Positions 29,843 to 40,390 are shown, counted from the first letter of the stretch. The stretch: DNA of 64,000 bases from Bibersteinia trehalosi (GCF_004346205.1 NZ_SMAM01000002.1:186001-250000); one strand, 5' to 3'. Translations and numbers: made by a program. The notes: generated by a model from the sequence alone, not told the origin.

Positions 29843-31252
29843 ATGTCAAATAAAAAAATTGGGCTTATTTCGCTCACCGCGTTAGTCTTAAGTTCTATGA
29901 TTGGCTCAGGCATCTTCAGTTTGCCACAAAATATGGCGGAAGTTGCAGGCGCTGAAGCTTTGCTCATCGGCTGGGGGATTACCGGTGTCGGGATTATCTT
30001 TCTTGGGCTTTCATTTTTCTTTATCTCCCGCCTACGCCCAGATTTAGACGGCGGTATCTACACTTATGCCCGTGAAGGTTTTGGCGAATTGGTGGGGTTT
30101 ATGTCTGCTTGGGGATATTGGCTATGTGCAACCATTGGAATTGTGGGCTATTTAGTCGTGGCTTTTGAGGGCATTGGTACCTTTACCGATAGCGAAACCA
30201 ATATCATTTTTGGGCAGGGTAACACACTTGCCGCCTTTATCGGAGCTTCAATCATCGTTTGGCTAGTGCATATTTTAGTAGCAAGCGGCGTAAAAGAAGC
30301 TGCATCAGTTAATTTGGTTGCAACGATTGTGAAAGTCTTCCCTCTTGTACTATTTATCGGCTTGGCCATTTGGTATTTTAGCCCAAATACATTTACACAA
30401 GATATTCAGGCGACCTCGCTTAATAATGGTGTTAGCGACCAAGTAAAAAATACTATGCTGATTACACTTTGGGTTTTCACTGGGGTAGAAGGCGCATCCG
30501 TTTTATCTGCTCATGCCAGAAAGAAAAGCGATGTTGGCTTGGCAACCGTGTTAGGGATTATCATAGCCTTAGTGTTGTATGTCGCGATTACGGTATTATC
30601 ACTCGGTATCTTGCCTCGTGAAACAATTGCCAATATGTCTAATCCTTCAATGGCAGGGTTATTAGAAGCAATGATTGGTTCAAGCGGTAAGATTATCATC
30701 ACACTTTGCTTAATTGTTTCGGTACTTGCCTCTTATGTAAGCTGGACAATGTATTCCGCTGAAGTGCCTTACCGTGGTGCAAAAAATGGTGCATTCCCCA
30801 AAATTCTGGATAAACTCAACGCTAATGATGTGCCGATTAACTCACTCTGGTTCACCGGTTTTGTCGTGCAATTCTGTCTCTTTTTAGTGTTGCTAACCGG
30901 CAAAAGCTATAATGCGTTGTTGTTAATTTCAACTTCAATGATTTTAGTCCCATATTTCTTAATTGGTGCCTATCTGCTGAAATTAGCTATTCAACAAAAA
31001 GCAAAATGGTACATTCAACTCACTGGTTTTATCGCTTCGCTCTACGGTCTATGGATTGTCTATGCTGCAGGGATTGATTATCTGCTACTTTCCGTATTGC
31101 TCTATGTGCCGGGGATTGGTTTATTTCTCTATTCTCGCCGACAACAACAAAAGGCACCTTTAACTACGGTGGAAAAAGTGATTTTAACCATCATTGCGTT
31201 GCTGTTTATTTGGGCGGTGTATCACAGCTTTACACAGGTAAACTGGGAATAA
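29843..31252 (+). CDS. APC-superfamily amino-acid transporter (basic amino acid/polyamine antiporter type)
   Basis: 469 residues, about 12-13 membrane segments. The first helix motif SSMIGSGIFSLPQNMAE and the later LWVFTGVEGASVLSAHA place it with arginine/ornithine-type antiporters (APA family). Its position 12 bases after mmuM and behind a MetJ array points instead to a sulfur amino acid. S-methylmethionine is a reasonable guess, since it is cationic like ornithine. E. coli MmuP belongs to a different branch of the superfamily. Substrate is inferred from context only. Confidence 0.8.
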   Translation: MSNKKIGLISLTALVLSSMIGSGIFSLPQNMAEVAGAEALLIGWGITGVGIIFLGLSFFFISRLRPDLDGGIYTYAREGFGELVGFMSAWGYWLCATIGIVGYLVVAFEGIGTFTDSETNIIFGQGNTLAAFIGASIIVWLVHILVASGVKEAASVNLVATIVKVFPLVLFIGLAIWYFSPNTFTQDIQATSLNNGVSDQVKNTMLITLWVFTGVEGASVLSAHARKKSDVGLATVLGIIIALVLYVAITVLSLGILPRETIANMSNPSMAGLLEAMIGSSGKIIITLCLIVSVLASYVSWTMYSAEVPYRGAKNGAFPKILDKLNANDVPINSLWFTGFVVQFCLFLVLLTGKSYNALLLISTSMILVPYFLIGAYLLKLAIQQKAKWYIQLTGFIASLYGLWIVYAAGIDYLLLSVLLYVPGIGLFLYSRRQQQKAPLTTVEKVILTIIALLFIWAVYHSFTQVNWE

Positions 31253-31354
31253 TTATTCTCTTTATAAAGCGGTGGGGAGCAGATCAATCACAGCTCAAAA
31301 CCTGCCGTTTTATTTGTAAAAATATGCTAAAATCTGAGCGCTTGTATTCACTTT

Positions 31355-31390
31355 CTAGGGTTATGAGTCCATAACCTAGGGAAACCCTAT
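31355..31390 (+). promoter_or_regulatory. Leader hairpins upstream of a membrane-protein gene
   Basis: CTAGGGTTATG (31355-31365) pairs with CATAACCTAG (31370-31379) with one bulged G. AGGGTT of the same arm can instead pair with AACCCT at 31384-31389. Two exclusive structures 25-55 bases before an ATG could be a switch, or chance. Confidence 0.3.
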
Positions 31391-31411
31391 CAGACTTTTG
31401 ATTATTTTTTT

Positions 31412-32185
31412 ATGTTACTTGAACAACTGAGATTACTTATACGCAAAATAGCTGAATGCTATCAACGCCTAGAACACTATTTCACGAGCGGATCATTTGC
31501 TATTAAATTCTACCCTTTCTTAATGCATCCTTGCGTGCGTAATACCCGTAGCTTTACGATTAAAGTGTTTTCTGTGGTACTTATCTTTACTGGGCTATAC
31601 TACTTCTTTGGTGAGCTAATTAGCATTTTATTTAGTGATGTAGGACTCTCATCATACACCAAGCATACGACTATTGAGCTGTTATTACCTAAAGACTTTG
31701 TCGTGAACGAAAAAAGCGGCTCGCTTACTCCGCTGTTCTATACAATGCAACTTGCTTTTCAGCTACAAGCATGGAACTTTATTCTCGGCTATATCATTTG
31801 TGTTACTTATATTACAGGACAAAAGCTGCGCTTACTTGGTGTGCTGTTTTCATTACTCTTTAGTATTGGTAGCTCAATTATTTCCGCTTCACAAGGTGGC
31901 CATTATAGTACTTTCGGTTATCTACAAAACTTGGGCTTTGAAGTGACGTTTTTGATAGGTAATTTAGCCATGGTTGCCATTGGTTTCGCAATCGATAACA
32001 ATCACATTAAGCGTTTTAAATATTATAGTATTATTGCAGGATTAATCGGGCTAAGTTGCATAATAAGTACGATATTTATCACCACCGCATACACACCTTG
32101 GTTAGAACGAATAAGCATTTATAGCTTAATGATTTGGGAAATCTCTCTTGGCTTTGCCGTATTAAAAGCAATGGAATCAAAATAA
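31412..32185 (+). CDS. Uncharacterised integral membrane protein
   Basis: 257 residues with about five or six membrane segments (roughly 48-70, 110-130, 135-155, 172-195, 205-225, 235-252) after a basic N-terminal stretch. No family recognised. The start has weak ribosome-site support. The 159 bp upstream contain the leader hairpins, and the gene ends at an inverted uptake-signal terminator. Confidence 0.6.
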   Translation: MLLEQLRLLIRKIAECYQRLEHYFTSGSFAIKFYPFLMHPCVRNTRSFTIKVFSVVLIFTGLYYFFGELISILFSDVGLSSYTKHTTIELLLPKDFVVNEKSGSLTPLFYTMQLAFQLQAWNFILGYIICVTYITGQKLRLLGVLFSLLFSIGSSIISASQGGHYSTFGYLQNLGFEVTFLIGNLAMVAIGFAIDNNHIKRFKYYSIIAGLIGLSCIISTIFITTAYTPWLERISIYSLMIWEISLGFAVLKAMESK

Positions 32186-32189
32186 AAAA

Positions 32190-32237
32190 CAAGCGGTGCT
32201 TTTGTAAATTTCTTCTGCAAAAGCACCGCTTGTTTTT
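32190..32237. terminator. Inverted uptake-signal terminator
   Basis: Perfect 16 bp stem ACAAGCGGTGCTTTTG / complement (32190-32205, 32218-32233) plus T run, between converging membrane-protein gene and dxr. Confidence 0.85.
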
Positions 32238-32258
32238 AAGGCTGCGAATTAATCACCT

Positions 32259-33449
32259 CTAGCATTGGAAAATTTGCTGTTGCGCAACTTCGCGCGCCAA
32301 TTTGTCAATATGCAGCACATCTGCAATCTCTCGCACTGCTATTGGTGTAATATTTTCGACAGTTGCTCGATTCACGGCAACAATATCAGTAAAACGAATT
32401 TGCCCATTCAAAAAGGCATCAACAGCCACTTCATTTGCAGCATTCATTGCTGTTGTTGCATATTGCCCTTCTGTAAAAGCATCCATGGCGAGTTTTAAAT
32501 TCGGATAACGGACAAAATCAGGCTCAATAAACGTCAGCTCTTTTAATTGGAAGAAATCTAACGGAGCAACACCCGCATGAATACGATCTGGGTAAGCCAT
32601 TGTATGGGCAATTGGAGTGCGCATATCTGGATTCCCCATTTGCGCAATGACAGAGCCATCAATATAACGCACCATGGAATGGATAATAGATTGTGGATGA
32701 ATAATAATTTCCATCTCATCAGCACTTGCATTAAATAGCCAGCGTGCCTCAATATATTCCAAACCTTTATTCATCATGGTTGCAGAATCAACAGAGATTT
32801 TTTTCCCCATCGACCAATTAGGGTGTGCAACTGCTTGTTCTGGTGTAATTGCACTGAACTCTGCTAACGGCTTAATGCGGAAAGGCCCTCCCGACCCCGT
32901 TAGAATAATTTTGCTCACGCCTAACTCGGCAAGTGGACAAAAACCAACTTTCTCTTGTGCCTCAGGTGGCAGCGATTGAAAAATCGCATTATGTTCGCTA
33001 TCAACAGGCAGCAATTTTGCACCAGATTTTTTAGCTTCATCAATAAAAAGCTGCCCACAGGTAACTAAACTTTCTTTATTAGCAAGAAGCACCGTTTTGC
33101 CAGCTTGCACTGCAGAAAGCGTTGGTAATAATCCTGCTGCACCAACAATAGCAGCCATCACTTGATCAACCTCTGGATGAGCTGCAAGCTCACAAATAGC
33201 TTTCTGTCCTGCAACAACTTCACAATTTACATTGGCTTGCTTAAGATTTTGTGCAAGCTGTTTCGCTGCATTTTCATCATCCATTGCAACAAATTCTGGA
33301 CGAAATTGCACCGCTTGTTCAGTCATTAAAGCAACATTTTTTCCGCCAACCAGTGCAAAAACAGCATATTTTTCAGGATTATGCTTAACCACCGATAACG
33401 TACTCTTACCGATAGAACCAGTTGAACCTAAAATAACAAGTTTTTTCAT
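32259..33449 (-). CDS. dxr: 1-deoxy-D-xylulose 5-phosphate reductoisomerase
   Basis: Second step of the MEP isoprenoid pathway. 396 residues. The NADPH site [11 protein letters not shown] is at residues 8-18, and [15 protein letters not shown] holds metal-binding residues, with NMGKK-like [21 protein letters not shown] in the catalytic part. The gene stands alone here; its usual neighbours (frr, uppS) are absent, though frr occurs separately at 21.3 kb. Confidence 0.96.
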   Translation of the reverse strand: MKKLVILGSTGSIGKSTLSVVKHNPEKYAVFALVGGKNVALMTEQAVQFRPEFVAMDDENAAKQLAQNLKQANVNCEVVAGQKAICELAAHPEVDQVMAAIVGAAGLLPTLSAVQAGKTVLLANKESLVTCGQLFIDEAKKSGAKLLPVDSEHNAIFQSLPPEAQEKVGFCPLAELGVSKIILTGSGGPFRIKPLAEFSAITPEQAVAHPNWSMGKKISVDSATMMNKGLEYIEARWLFNASADEMEIIIHPQSIIHSMVRYIDGSVIAQMGNPDMRTPIAHTMAYPDRIHAGVAPLDFFQLKELTFIEPDFVRYPNLKLAMDAFTEGQYATTAMNAANEVAVDAFLNGQIRFTDIVAVNRATVENITPIAVREIADVLHIDKLAREVAQQQIFQC

Positions 33450-33531
33450 TTATTTTCCTTTTATAAATCACTTTTAAACCTAAGCTAAGTTGCTTTTCAA
33501 TTAAATTACAACTGCCCGTAGTGCTTAAATA

Positions 33532-34452
33532 TTATTTAAAATAATTCCATATGTTGGTTAAATTTTGCCAGTTTTGAGTTAAATAATTTTCGCACTCATG
33601 TCTTACTTCTGGAGGGAATTTATTTAGCATATTAAAAGCTGTGCGACATAAATTCAGCACTATATGTTTACCATCGTGATAAATACTCTCATCACTTAAT
33701 AAATTATGTTGCTCAAGATACTGATTGATCAGTTCAATCATTCTAAAATGATCATAAAAGTAAGCTGGATTTATAGTAGTCGTTATGCTATTTGGGCGAA
33801 TCCTATAGCAATAAACCCAAAATGGTAATTCAATTAATGTGGCATTAGGATCTATTGTGAGTAATTGCAAATAAAAAAGCTGATCTTCAGCCTTTATTCC
33901 TTCAATAAAATTGAGCTTATGTTTTAATAAAAATTCACGCCGTATCAATGTCCAACAAATTGCAGGGATCCACGTTTGTTGTACCATTAAAGATAACGTC
34001 TCTTTACCAGAAAGCAGATAGCCTTGATTAACATTATTATTAGCTTTTAATGTTGGTATGGCTAAGCGTTTACCTGTTAATTGTGCAACTTTTTCAGCTT
34101 GCAGGCGGATCATATCAACCCCATATTGATCTGCAACCCGAATAATTTCAGGAAAATGGTCGCCAGTAATATAATCATCTGAATCAATGAAATAGATATA
34201 TTTTCCTTGAGCTAAGTTAATCGCTTTATTTCTTGCTGCGGATTGCCCTTTATTCTGACTATGAACTAATGTAATAAACGAGTACTTTTTCACATAATTT
34301 AAACAAATAGTTAAACTATCGTCTGTTGAACCATCATCAACTAGAATAATTTCTAACTCCACTCGCTGAGTCAGAATACTCTCAATGCATTCAGATAAAT
34401 AAATGGCAGTATTATAGATAGGAATAATAAAACTGATTTTCGGTGATGTCAT
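33532..34452 (-). CDS. Family 2 glycosyltransferase
   Basis: 306 residues, GT-A fold. The N-terminus ISFIIPIYNTAIYLSECIES and LVDDGSTDDSL bind the nucleotide, and YFIDSDDYI is the metal-binding DxD region near residue 95. Enzymes of this kind build lipooligosaccharide or capsule; donor and acceptor are unknown. It starts 8 bases after the relA stop, so it is probably cotranscribed with relA, an unusual partner. No other glycan genes adjoin it. Confidence 0.88.
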   Translation of the reverse strand: MTSPKISFIIPIYNTAIYLSECIESILTQRVELEIILVDDGSTDDSLTICLNYVKKYSFITLVHSQNKGQSAARNKAINLAQGKYIYFIDSDDYITGDHFPEIIRVADQYGVDMIRLQAEKVAQLTGKRLAIPTLKANNNVNQGYLLSGKETLSLMVQQTWIPAICWTLIRREFLLKHKLNFIEGIKAEDQLFYLQLLTIDPNATLIELPFWVYCYRIRPNSITTTINPAYFYDHFRMIELINQYLEQHNLLSDESIYHDGKHIVLNLCRTAFNMLNKFPPEVRHECENYLTQNWQNLTNIWNYFK

Positions 34453-34460
34453 TGCTATTC

Positions 34461-36671
34461 CTAATTTGATAGCCGCTTAGCTTCAATCACATCATCAAGC
34501 TGCATAATACGCTTAAGTAGCTTATCTAATAATTCAATATTATTGAGTTCTACTTCAATATCAATAGTAGCAATACTACGTTTAATATCTGTGCGGCTAG
34601 CAACGCCAATCACATTCACTTTTTCATTTGCCATAATCGCGCTAACATCTCGCAATAGACCATTGCGATCATTGGCAATCACTCGAATCACTAAGCTAAA
34701 ACCGCTAGTGAAATTCCCCCCCCATTCAGCATCAACAACTCTCTCAGGACTAGAGCTTTGTAAATCAAAAAGCTGCTCACAATCTGCTCGGTGAATAGAA
34801 ATACCTCGCCCTTGAGTAATGTATCCTACAATTTTATCACCCGGAATTGGCTGGCAACAACGCGCAATATGGTGCATTAAATTCCCAACCCCATCGACAA
34901 TAATCGCCCCTGCCCTGCCCGTTTTAGTTTGGGTATGCTGAGCTTTGTGTGCCATGTGTTTCAAAATTGCTTCATCGGCTTGTTCGGCACTCGTTTTTAC
35001 CAATTTACCTTGCAGATAATTCATTAAGTTATTTAACTTAATATCACCGCCACCGATTGCCGCATATAGATCATCAAGCTGTTTTAAGTTATAACGAGGC
35101 AAAGCATAATCTTCAATTTGCTTTAAGCTGAATTGGTGTTTTACCATTTCGCTCTCTAGCATCTCTTTGCCAATTGGAAGATTTTTTTCACGATCCAGTT
35201 TTTTAAACCAAGCAATAATTTTCGAGCGCGCGCGCGGGGTATTGACGAATCCTTGGCTTGGATTCAGCCAATCGCGGCTAGGATTTGGGTTTTTCTGGGT
35301 AATAATTTCAACCTGATCCCCCATTTGCAGAATATAGGTAAATGGCACAATTTTGCCTGCAACTTTTGCTCCAATACAACGATGCCCGATTTCACTGTGA
35401 ATGGAATAAGCGAAATCTAGTGGAGTCGCATTGCTTGGTAAATCAATCACCTCTCCTTTTGGCGTAAAAACGTAAACCCGATCATCAAAGACTTGTGAAC
35501 GAAGATCATCAACCATCTCGCCAGAGTCTGCGATATCATTCTGCCATGCCAAGAGTTTACGTAACCAAACGATTTTCTCTTCATAGCCAGAACGTCCAGC
35601 GCCTGCTCCTTCTTTGTATTTCCAGTGCGCAGCCACGCCAAGTTCAGCATCATCGTGCATTTTTTGCGTACGAATTTGTACTTCAATAGGTTTATCACCT
35701 TTACCCAGCACAACGGTATGCAAGGATTGATAGCCATTCGGTTTTGGATCGGCAATATAATCATCAAAATGTTCAGGCAAATGCTTGTAATGACTATGTA
35801 CGATACTTAAAGCGGTATAACATTCTTCCAAGTTTTGCACAATAATCCGTACAGCACGGATATCAAAAAGCTGATCAAAGCGCAGATTTTTCTTCTGCAT
35901 TTTTTTCCAAATGCTGTAGATATGTTTTGGGCGACCATAAACCTGTACATTATCTATTTCTTCACCAATGCAAGCGGTCAAATGTGCGACAAAATCTGCA
36001 ATAAACTGCTCACGATCCAAACGACGTTCAGCAAGATCAAATTTGGCAATTTGGCGATAATCTTGCGGATGTAATGCACGGAAACTGTAATCCTCCAGCT
36101 CCCATTTAAGCTGACCAATCCCTAAACGATTCGCAAGTGGCGCGTAAATATGCGAACACTCTTTAGCGGCTAGCACGAGATCTTCTTCACTATGATGCTC
36201 CGTATCTCGTAGGTAAACAATCCGTTCAGCCAGTTTTATCACCACACAGCGGAAATCATCAACCATCGCCAAGAGCATACGGCGAATATTATCAATTTGC
36301 AGATCAGAGGCGTTATTGGCATTTAGCTGGCGAATATTCTCCATTTCCAGCACACCTTTAACGAGGTTCTTAACCCCATTACCAAACTGCTCTTTGATTT
36401 GAGCAAGGTCTGCTATATTGTGCTTAACTAGCGGAAACAGCATCGCTGCGACCAAACTATCATCATCCATATTCAGTCCATGCAGAATTTCAACCATTTC
36501 CAAGCCTACCCACATAAGATGTAGCTGTTCGGTATCCAATTTTTCTTCTGCATAACGCCAAGCTGTTTGCAATTCATCAAAAGTGACAGGCGACATCTTT
36601 AAGCCTGCACTCCAACTCGCTAATTCAAAATTATTTGGGTCTAGCTGATGAGAATGACGAATTGCAACCAT
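34461..36671 (-). CDS. relA: GTP pyrophosphokinase RelA
   Basis: Ribosome-associated (p)ppGpp synthetase of the stringent response. 736 residues: a pseudo-hydrolase domain, synthetase domain (YQSLHTVVLG, near 330), TGS domain (VYVFTPKGEVIDLP, near 405) and C-terminal ACT domain. In the N-terminal domain the catalytic HD pair is replaced by AMLFPLV, the hallmark of monofunctional RelA, so a separate SpoT must exist outside the window. A glycosyltransferase gene follows closely. Confidence 0.96.
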   Translation of the reverse strand: MVAIRHSHQLDPNNFELASWSAGLKMSPVTFDELQTAWRYAEEKLDTEQLHLMWVGLEMVEILHGLNMDDDSLVAAMLFPLVKHNIADLAQIKEQFGNGVKNLVKGVLEMENIRQLNANNASDLQIDNIRRMLLAMVDDFRCVVIKLAERIVYLRDTEHHSEEDLVLAAKECSHIYAPLANRLGIGQLKWELEDYSFRALHPQDYRQIAKFDLAERRLDREQFIADFVAHLTACIGEEIDNVQVYGRPKHIYSIWKKMQKKNLRFDQLFDIRAVRIIVQNLEECYTALSIVHSHYKHLPEHFDDYIADPKPNGYQSLHTVVLGKGDKPIEVQIRTQKMHDDAELGVAAHWKYKEGAGAGRSGYEEKIVWLRKLLAWQNDIADSGEMVDDLRSQVFDDRVYVFTPKGEVIDLPSNATPLDFAYSIHSEIGHRCIGAKVAGKIVPFTYILQMGDQVEIITQKNPNPSRDWLNPSQGFVNTPRARSKIIAWFKKLDREKNLPIGKEMLESEMVKHQFSLKQIEDYALPRYNLKQLDDLYAAIGGGDIKLNNLMNYLQGKLVKTSAEQADEAILKHMAHKAQHTQTKTGRAGAIIVDGVGNLMHHIARCCQPIPGDKIVGYITQGRGISIHRADCEQLFDLQSSSPERVVDAEWGGNFTSGFSLVIRVIANDRNGLLRDVSAIMANEKVNVIGVASRTDIKRSIATIDIEVELNNIELLDKLLKRIMQLDDVIEAKRLSN

Positions 36672-36893
36672 ACTGCCTCCAAGCTGAGAATGTAAATCAA
36701 AAAATTGTGCGGATTATAGCGTAAATCCCCTCTGATTGTTCAGTGATTTTCTCTATATTTTTTACTTTTAAAGCGCAGATTCTATCTATTTATATCATCT
36801 AGATGCCATAGCATTATTTGCCATAAATCAAACCTATCAACACAATTATTTGCACCAACTTTTACAATTCATTAAAATGCTTGCAACTTCTTG

Positions 36894-36925
36894 AACGGCT
36901 GGTATCCAGCCGTTTTGCATTTTGA
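36894..36925 (+). terminator. Hairpin with T-rich tail in the hemA leader
   Basis: Perfect 9 bp stem AACGGCTGG / CCAGCCGTT (36894-36902, 36906-36914) with a 3-base loop, then TTTGCATTTT. It sits 45-76 bp before the hemA ATG in the 298 bp gap shared with divergent relA. A five-codon frame (ATG at 36877, stop TGA at 36892-36894) ends at its base. The rest of the gap shows no gene. Confidence 0.5.
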
Positions 36926-36969
36926 GTGTTCGTGTTGAAAACAGTTCTCAATCAAATGAGTAGGTAGGA

Positions 36970-38283
36970 ATGACAATTTTAGCTCTTGGTATCAATCACA
37001 AAACCGCCAGTGTAAGCCTGCGCGAAAAAGTGGCATTTGTTGAAAGCAAACGCCAACTTGCTTTTGAGCAGATTAGCCAGCAAAATTTAGCGGAAAGTGC
37101 TGTGATCCTTTCTACCTGTAATCGCACGGAACTCTATTTCCATCAGGCAGATATTCCTCCGCAAGAAGATCACCCAGAAAACATAGCATGGCGTGAACGT
37201 TGCTTCCAATGGTTTGCTGAAATTCATCAACTCGATCATAATGAATTACGTCAATGTATCTATTTTAAGCAAAATATGGATACTGCTCGCCATTTAATGG
37301 AAGTCGCTTGTGGTTTAGATTCATTAATTTTAGGCGAGCCGCAAATCCTTGGGCAGGTAAAACAGGCTTATCAAGATAGTGAATATTTTTATCACCAACA
37401 AGGAAAATCTATATCAACCAACCTTTCTCGCCTGTTTCAAAAAACATTTTCTACCGCCAAACGAGTGCGTTCAGAAACAGAAATTGGTGCCAGTGCAGTA
37501 TCCGTTGCCTATGCTGCCTGTGGTTTAGCTCGCCAAATCTTTGATGATTTCGCTAAGCTACGTTTTTTGCTCGTTGGCGCAGGAGAAACCATTGAACTTG
37601 TTGCTCGTTACCTCATTCAACACGGCGCTCAAAATTTGATGGTCGCAAACCGCACGCATATCCGTGCAGAAATGCTCGCTGAAAAACTCGAAACACCAAT
37701 GCAAATTTTATCACTCAGCGCATTACAAGTTGGTTTAAATCAAGCAGATGTCGTCATTAGTTCAACAGGAAGTCCAGATCTGCTTATCAGTAAAGAAATG
37801 GTAGAAACCGCACAGAAACAGCGCCGCTTTGATCCAATGCTACTCATTGATATTGCTGTGCCACGCGATATTGATGAAAAAGCAGGCGAACTAGATAGTG
37901 TTTATGCTTATAGCGTTGATGATTTACAACATATCATTCAGCAAAACCTTGCACAACGCCAACAAGCAGCAGAACAAGCAAAAGAGATTGTTGAACAAGA
38001 ATGCAAAGACTTCTTCGCTTGGCTGAAACAACAGCAATCAAGCCAACTAATTAAACACTATCGTCAAAATGCCGAAGAAATTCGTTTAGATTTATTAGAA
38101 AAAGCCCGCAATGCTCTAGAACAAGGGCAAGATAGCGAAAAGATTTTACAGGAACTCAGCTATAAACTGATGAACCAACTCCTCCACGCACCAACTTCTG
38201 CGCTACAAAACCTTGCTAAAGATGGCAATGTAAAAGGATTACAACGGTTTTCACAAGCATTAAAATTAGATGATATAAATTAA
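36970..38283 (+). CDS. hemA: Glutamyl-tRNA reductase
   Basis: Commits glutamyl-tRNA to tetrapyrrole synthesis by NADPH reduction to glutamate semialdehyde. 437 residues. The catalytic cysteine is C50 in [29 protein letters not shown] follows, and the NADPH fold begins near [12 protein letters not shown]. The leader contains a terminator-like hairpin. The following 320 bp up to der contain no recognisable gene or RNA. Confidence 0.96.
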   Translation: MTILALGINHKTASVSLREKVAFVESKRQLAFEQISQQNLAESAVILSTCNRTELYFHQADIPPQEDHPENIAWRERCFQWFAEIHQLDHNELRQCIYFKQNMDTARHLMEVACGLDSLILGEPQILGQVKQAYQDSEYFYHQQGKSISTNLSRLFQKTFSTAKRVRSETEIGASAVSVAYAACGLARQIFDDFAKLRFLLVGAGETIELVARYLIQHGAQNLMVANRTHIRAEMLAEKLETPMQILSLSALQVGLNQADVVISSTGSPDLLISKEMVETAQKQRRFDPMLLIDIAVPRDIDEKAGELDSVYAYSVDDLQHIIQQNLAQRQQAAEQAKEIVEQECKDFFAWLKQQQSSQLIKHYRQNAEEIRLDLLEKARNALEQGQDSEKILQELSYKLMNQLLHAPTSALQNLAKDGNVKGLQRFSQALKLDDIN

Positions 38284-38603
38284 AGGCATATTGATATTTT
38301 AAAAGCCTCATCTAAACTCAGCTCTATACTATTTTTGCCTGTATCAAGCTAAATTCTAGCCATCGAATGTTACTATAGGCAATAGGACAATAGCCCCAAA
38401 AGCGAGCTGAGTAAAACTCGCCTAATAAACCTATCTCGAACTTCACTACTTACCTGTGCTTATAAGCTGAATTTTCTTCTCAATTCAGTTATGTTCTGTA
38501 GTTTCAGCCGGTCGCTCAAATTCGCTAAGCGCTGTAATTTTCTGTATAATGGAAAACGTTTTGCATAAAGCATACCAAATAAAAAAGTAAAGGAATAATA
38601 TTT
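38284..38603. other. Intergenic region before der, with promoter-like TATAAT
   Basis: No gene or stable RNA is apparent. A perfect TATAAT at 38545-38550 lies 54 bp before the der ATG and is its likely -10 element; the matching -35 is weak. No clear terminator for hemA is seen. Confidence 0.4.
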
Positions 38604-40121
38604 ATGACCCCTGTAGTTGCCCTTGTTGGCAGACCGAATGTCGGTAAATCGACATTATTCAACCGCTTAACCCGTACTCGTGATGCACTAGTGGCAGACT
38701 TTCCGGGCTTAACCCGTGACCGTAAATACGGGCAAGCCAATATCGCCGGCCACGATTTTATCGTGATCGATACTGGCGGGATTGACGGAACGGAAGAAGG
38801 CGTAGAAGAAAAAATGGCGGAACAATCACTACTGGCAATTGAAGAGGCCGATGTAGTGCTGTTTTTAGTGGATGCAAGGGCAGGTTTAGTCCCTGCGGAT
38901 ATTGGCATTGCACAATACCTACGCCAACGTGATAAAACCACCGTGGTGGTAGCCAATAAAACTGATGGCATTGATGCGGATTCCCATATTGCTGAGTTCT
39001 ATCAATTAGGGTTAGGAGACGTAGAACCTATCGCAGCTGCACAAGGGCGTGGTGTTACACAGCTTATTGAACAGGTGCTTGCCCCATTGGCGGAAAAAAT
39101 CGAAGAACAAGCGGTCGAAAATGCGGAAAATTCTGCAAATACCACAGAAGAACAAGATGAGTGGGAGAACAACTTCGATTTTGAAAATGAAGAAGATACA
39201 GCTCTACTTGACGAAGCGCTTGAAGAAAGCGAAGAAGAGAGTGATAAAAATATCAAAATTGCGATTGTTGGTCGCCCGAATGTTGGTAAATCCACTCTCA
39301 CTAACCGCATTCTTGGTGAAGATCGAGTGGTAGTTTATGACATGCCTGGAACAACCCGTGATAGCATCTATATTCCGATGGAACGGGATGGACAGCAATA
39401 CACTATTATTGATACTGCTGGCGTACGTAAACGTGGTAAGGTACATTTAGCAGTAGAAAAATTCTCAGTAATCAAGACCTTACAAGCAATTCAAGATGCC
39501 AATGTAGTGTTGCTCACGATTGATGCCCGAGATGGCGTATCCGACCAAGATCTCTCCCTGCTCGGCTTTATTCTTAACGCTGGCAAATCACTGGTAATCG
39601 TGGTAAATAAATGGGATGGTCTATCGCAAGATATTAAAGACAACGTAAAATCAGAACTTGATCGCCGTTTAGACTTTATCGACTTCGCTCGGGTACATTT
39701 TATTTCTGCGCTACACGGCAGTGGTGTCGGCAACCTCTTTGATTCCATTCAAGAAGCCTATGCCTGTGCGACCAAAAAAATGACCACTGCAATGCTAACC
39801 CGCATTCTGCAAATGGCTACCGATGAACATCAACCACCATTGGTAAATGGTCGCCGAGTGAAATTGAAATATGCTCACCCTGGTGGCTATAATCCTCCAA
39901 TTATTGTGATTCACGGTAACCAAATTGAGCGTTTACCAGATAGCTATAAACGTTATTTATCAAATTATTATCGCAAGAGCCTAAAAATTATCGGCTCACC
40001 GATTCGAGTGCTATTCCAAGAAGGTAACAATCCTTTTGCCGGCAAACGCAATAAACTCACACCAAGCCAGCTTCGAAAACGTAAACGCTTGATGAAGTTT
40101 ATTAAGAAAAATCGGAAGTAA
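38604..40121 (+). CDS. der: GTPase Der (EngA)
   Basis: Tandem-GTPase factor for 50S ribosome assembly. 505 residues with two G domains, each opened by GRPNVGKS (near residues 9 and 223) and each with its own NKxD (ANKTDG, VNKWDG). A C-terminal KH-like domain with a basic tail ([21 protein letters not shown]) follows. The linker between the G domains is acidic and includes residues encoded by an uptake-signal copy (near 39108). Ends at a strong terminator. Confidence 0.97.
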   Translation: MTPVVALVGRPNVGKSTLFNRLTRTRDALVADFPGLTRDRKYGQANIAGHDFIVIDTGGIDGTEEGVEEKMAEQSLLAIEEADVVLFLVDARAGLVPADIGIAQYLRQRDKTTVVVANKTDGIDADSHIAEFYQLGLGDVEPIAAAQGRGVTQLIEQVLAPLAEKIEEQAVENAENSANTTEEQDEWENNFDFENEEDTALLDEALEESEEESDKNIKIAIVGRPNVGKSTLTNRILGEDRVVVYDMPGTTRDSIYIPMERDGQQYTIIDTAGVRKRGKVHLAVEKFSVIKTLQAIQDANVVLLTIDARDGVSDQDLSLLGFILNAGKSLVIVVNKWDGLSQDIKDNVKSELDRRLDFIDFARVHFISALHGSGVGNLFDSIQEAYACATKKMTTAMLTRILQMATDEHQPPLVNGRRVKLKYAHPGGYNPPIIVIHGNQIERLPDSYKRYLSNYYRKSLKIIGSPIRVLFQEGNNPFAGKRNKLTPSQLRKRKRLMKFIKKNRK

Positions 40122-40128
40122 CTTATTT

Positions 40129-40164
40129 GCACCTCAATATCCTTAGTATTGAGGTGCTATTTTC
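40129..40164 (+). terminator. Terminator of der
   Basis: Perfect 11 bp stem GCACCTCAATA / TATTGAGGTGC with a 7-base loop, followed by TATTTTC. Confidence 0.9.
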
Positions 40165-40194
40165 TATTGATTTTCTCAATATATCCTACCGATG

Positions 40195-40390
40195 TATAAT
40201 TCGCTATCTCGGAGTTCTCTCCAAAATCGTATTAGGTTAGCGAATTTCATTTTTCCTCAATAATTCAATATGTTAGCCTATTCACGCTATTTTAGCTTTA
40301 ACCTTATGCTATACTGAATCAGCCTATTTTAGGATATTAGCGAAAAAGAGGTTTTCGAGCCTTGATTTGTAATGCTTTTTACCATAGGCA
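40195..40390 (+). promoter_or_regulatory. Leader of CRISPR array 1
   Basis: AT-rich, no gene. It shares blocks in the same order with the array 2 leader: TCGCTA, GTTCTC, CAAAAT, TAGCGA, TTATGCT about 87 bp before the first repeat, TTAGCGAA and AGCCTTG. TTATGCTATACT can be the crRNA promoter -10 region. Shared blocks suggest common recognition by Cas1-Cas2. Confidence 0.7.

Noticed and set aside
34461-36671. Bifunctional SpoT instead of RelA
   Set aside because: The hydrolase HD residues are replaced by FP, as in synthetase-only RelA.
38284-38603. Possible small RNA between hemA and der
   Set aside because: No convincing hairpin plus T run or conserved RNA pattern could be seen; only a -10 box for der.
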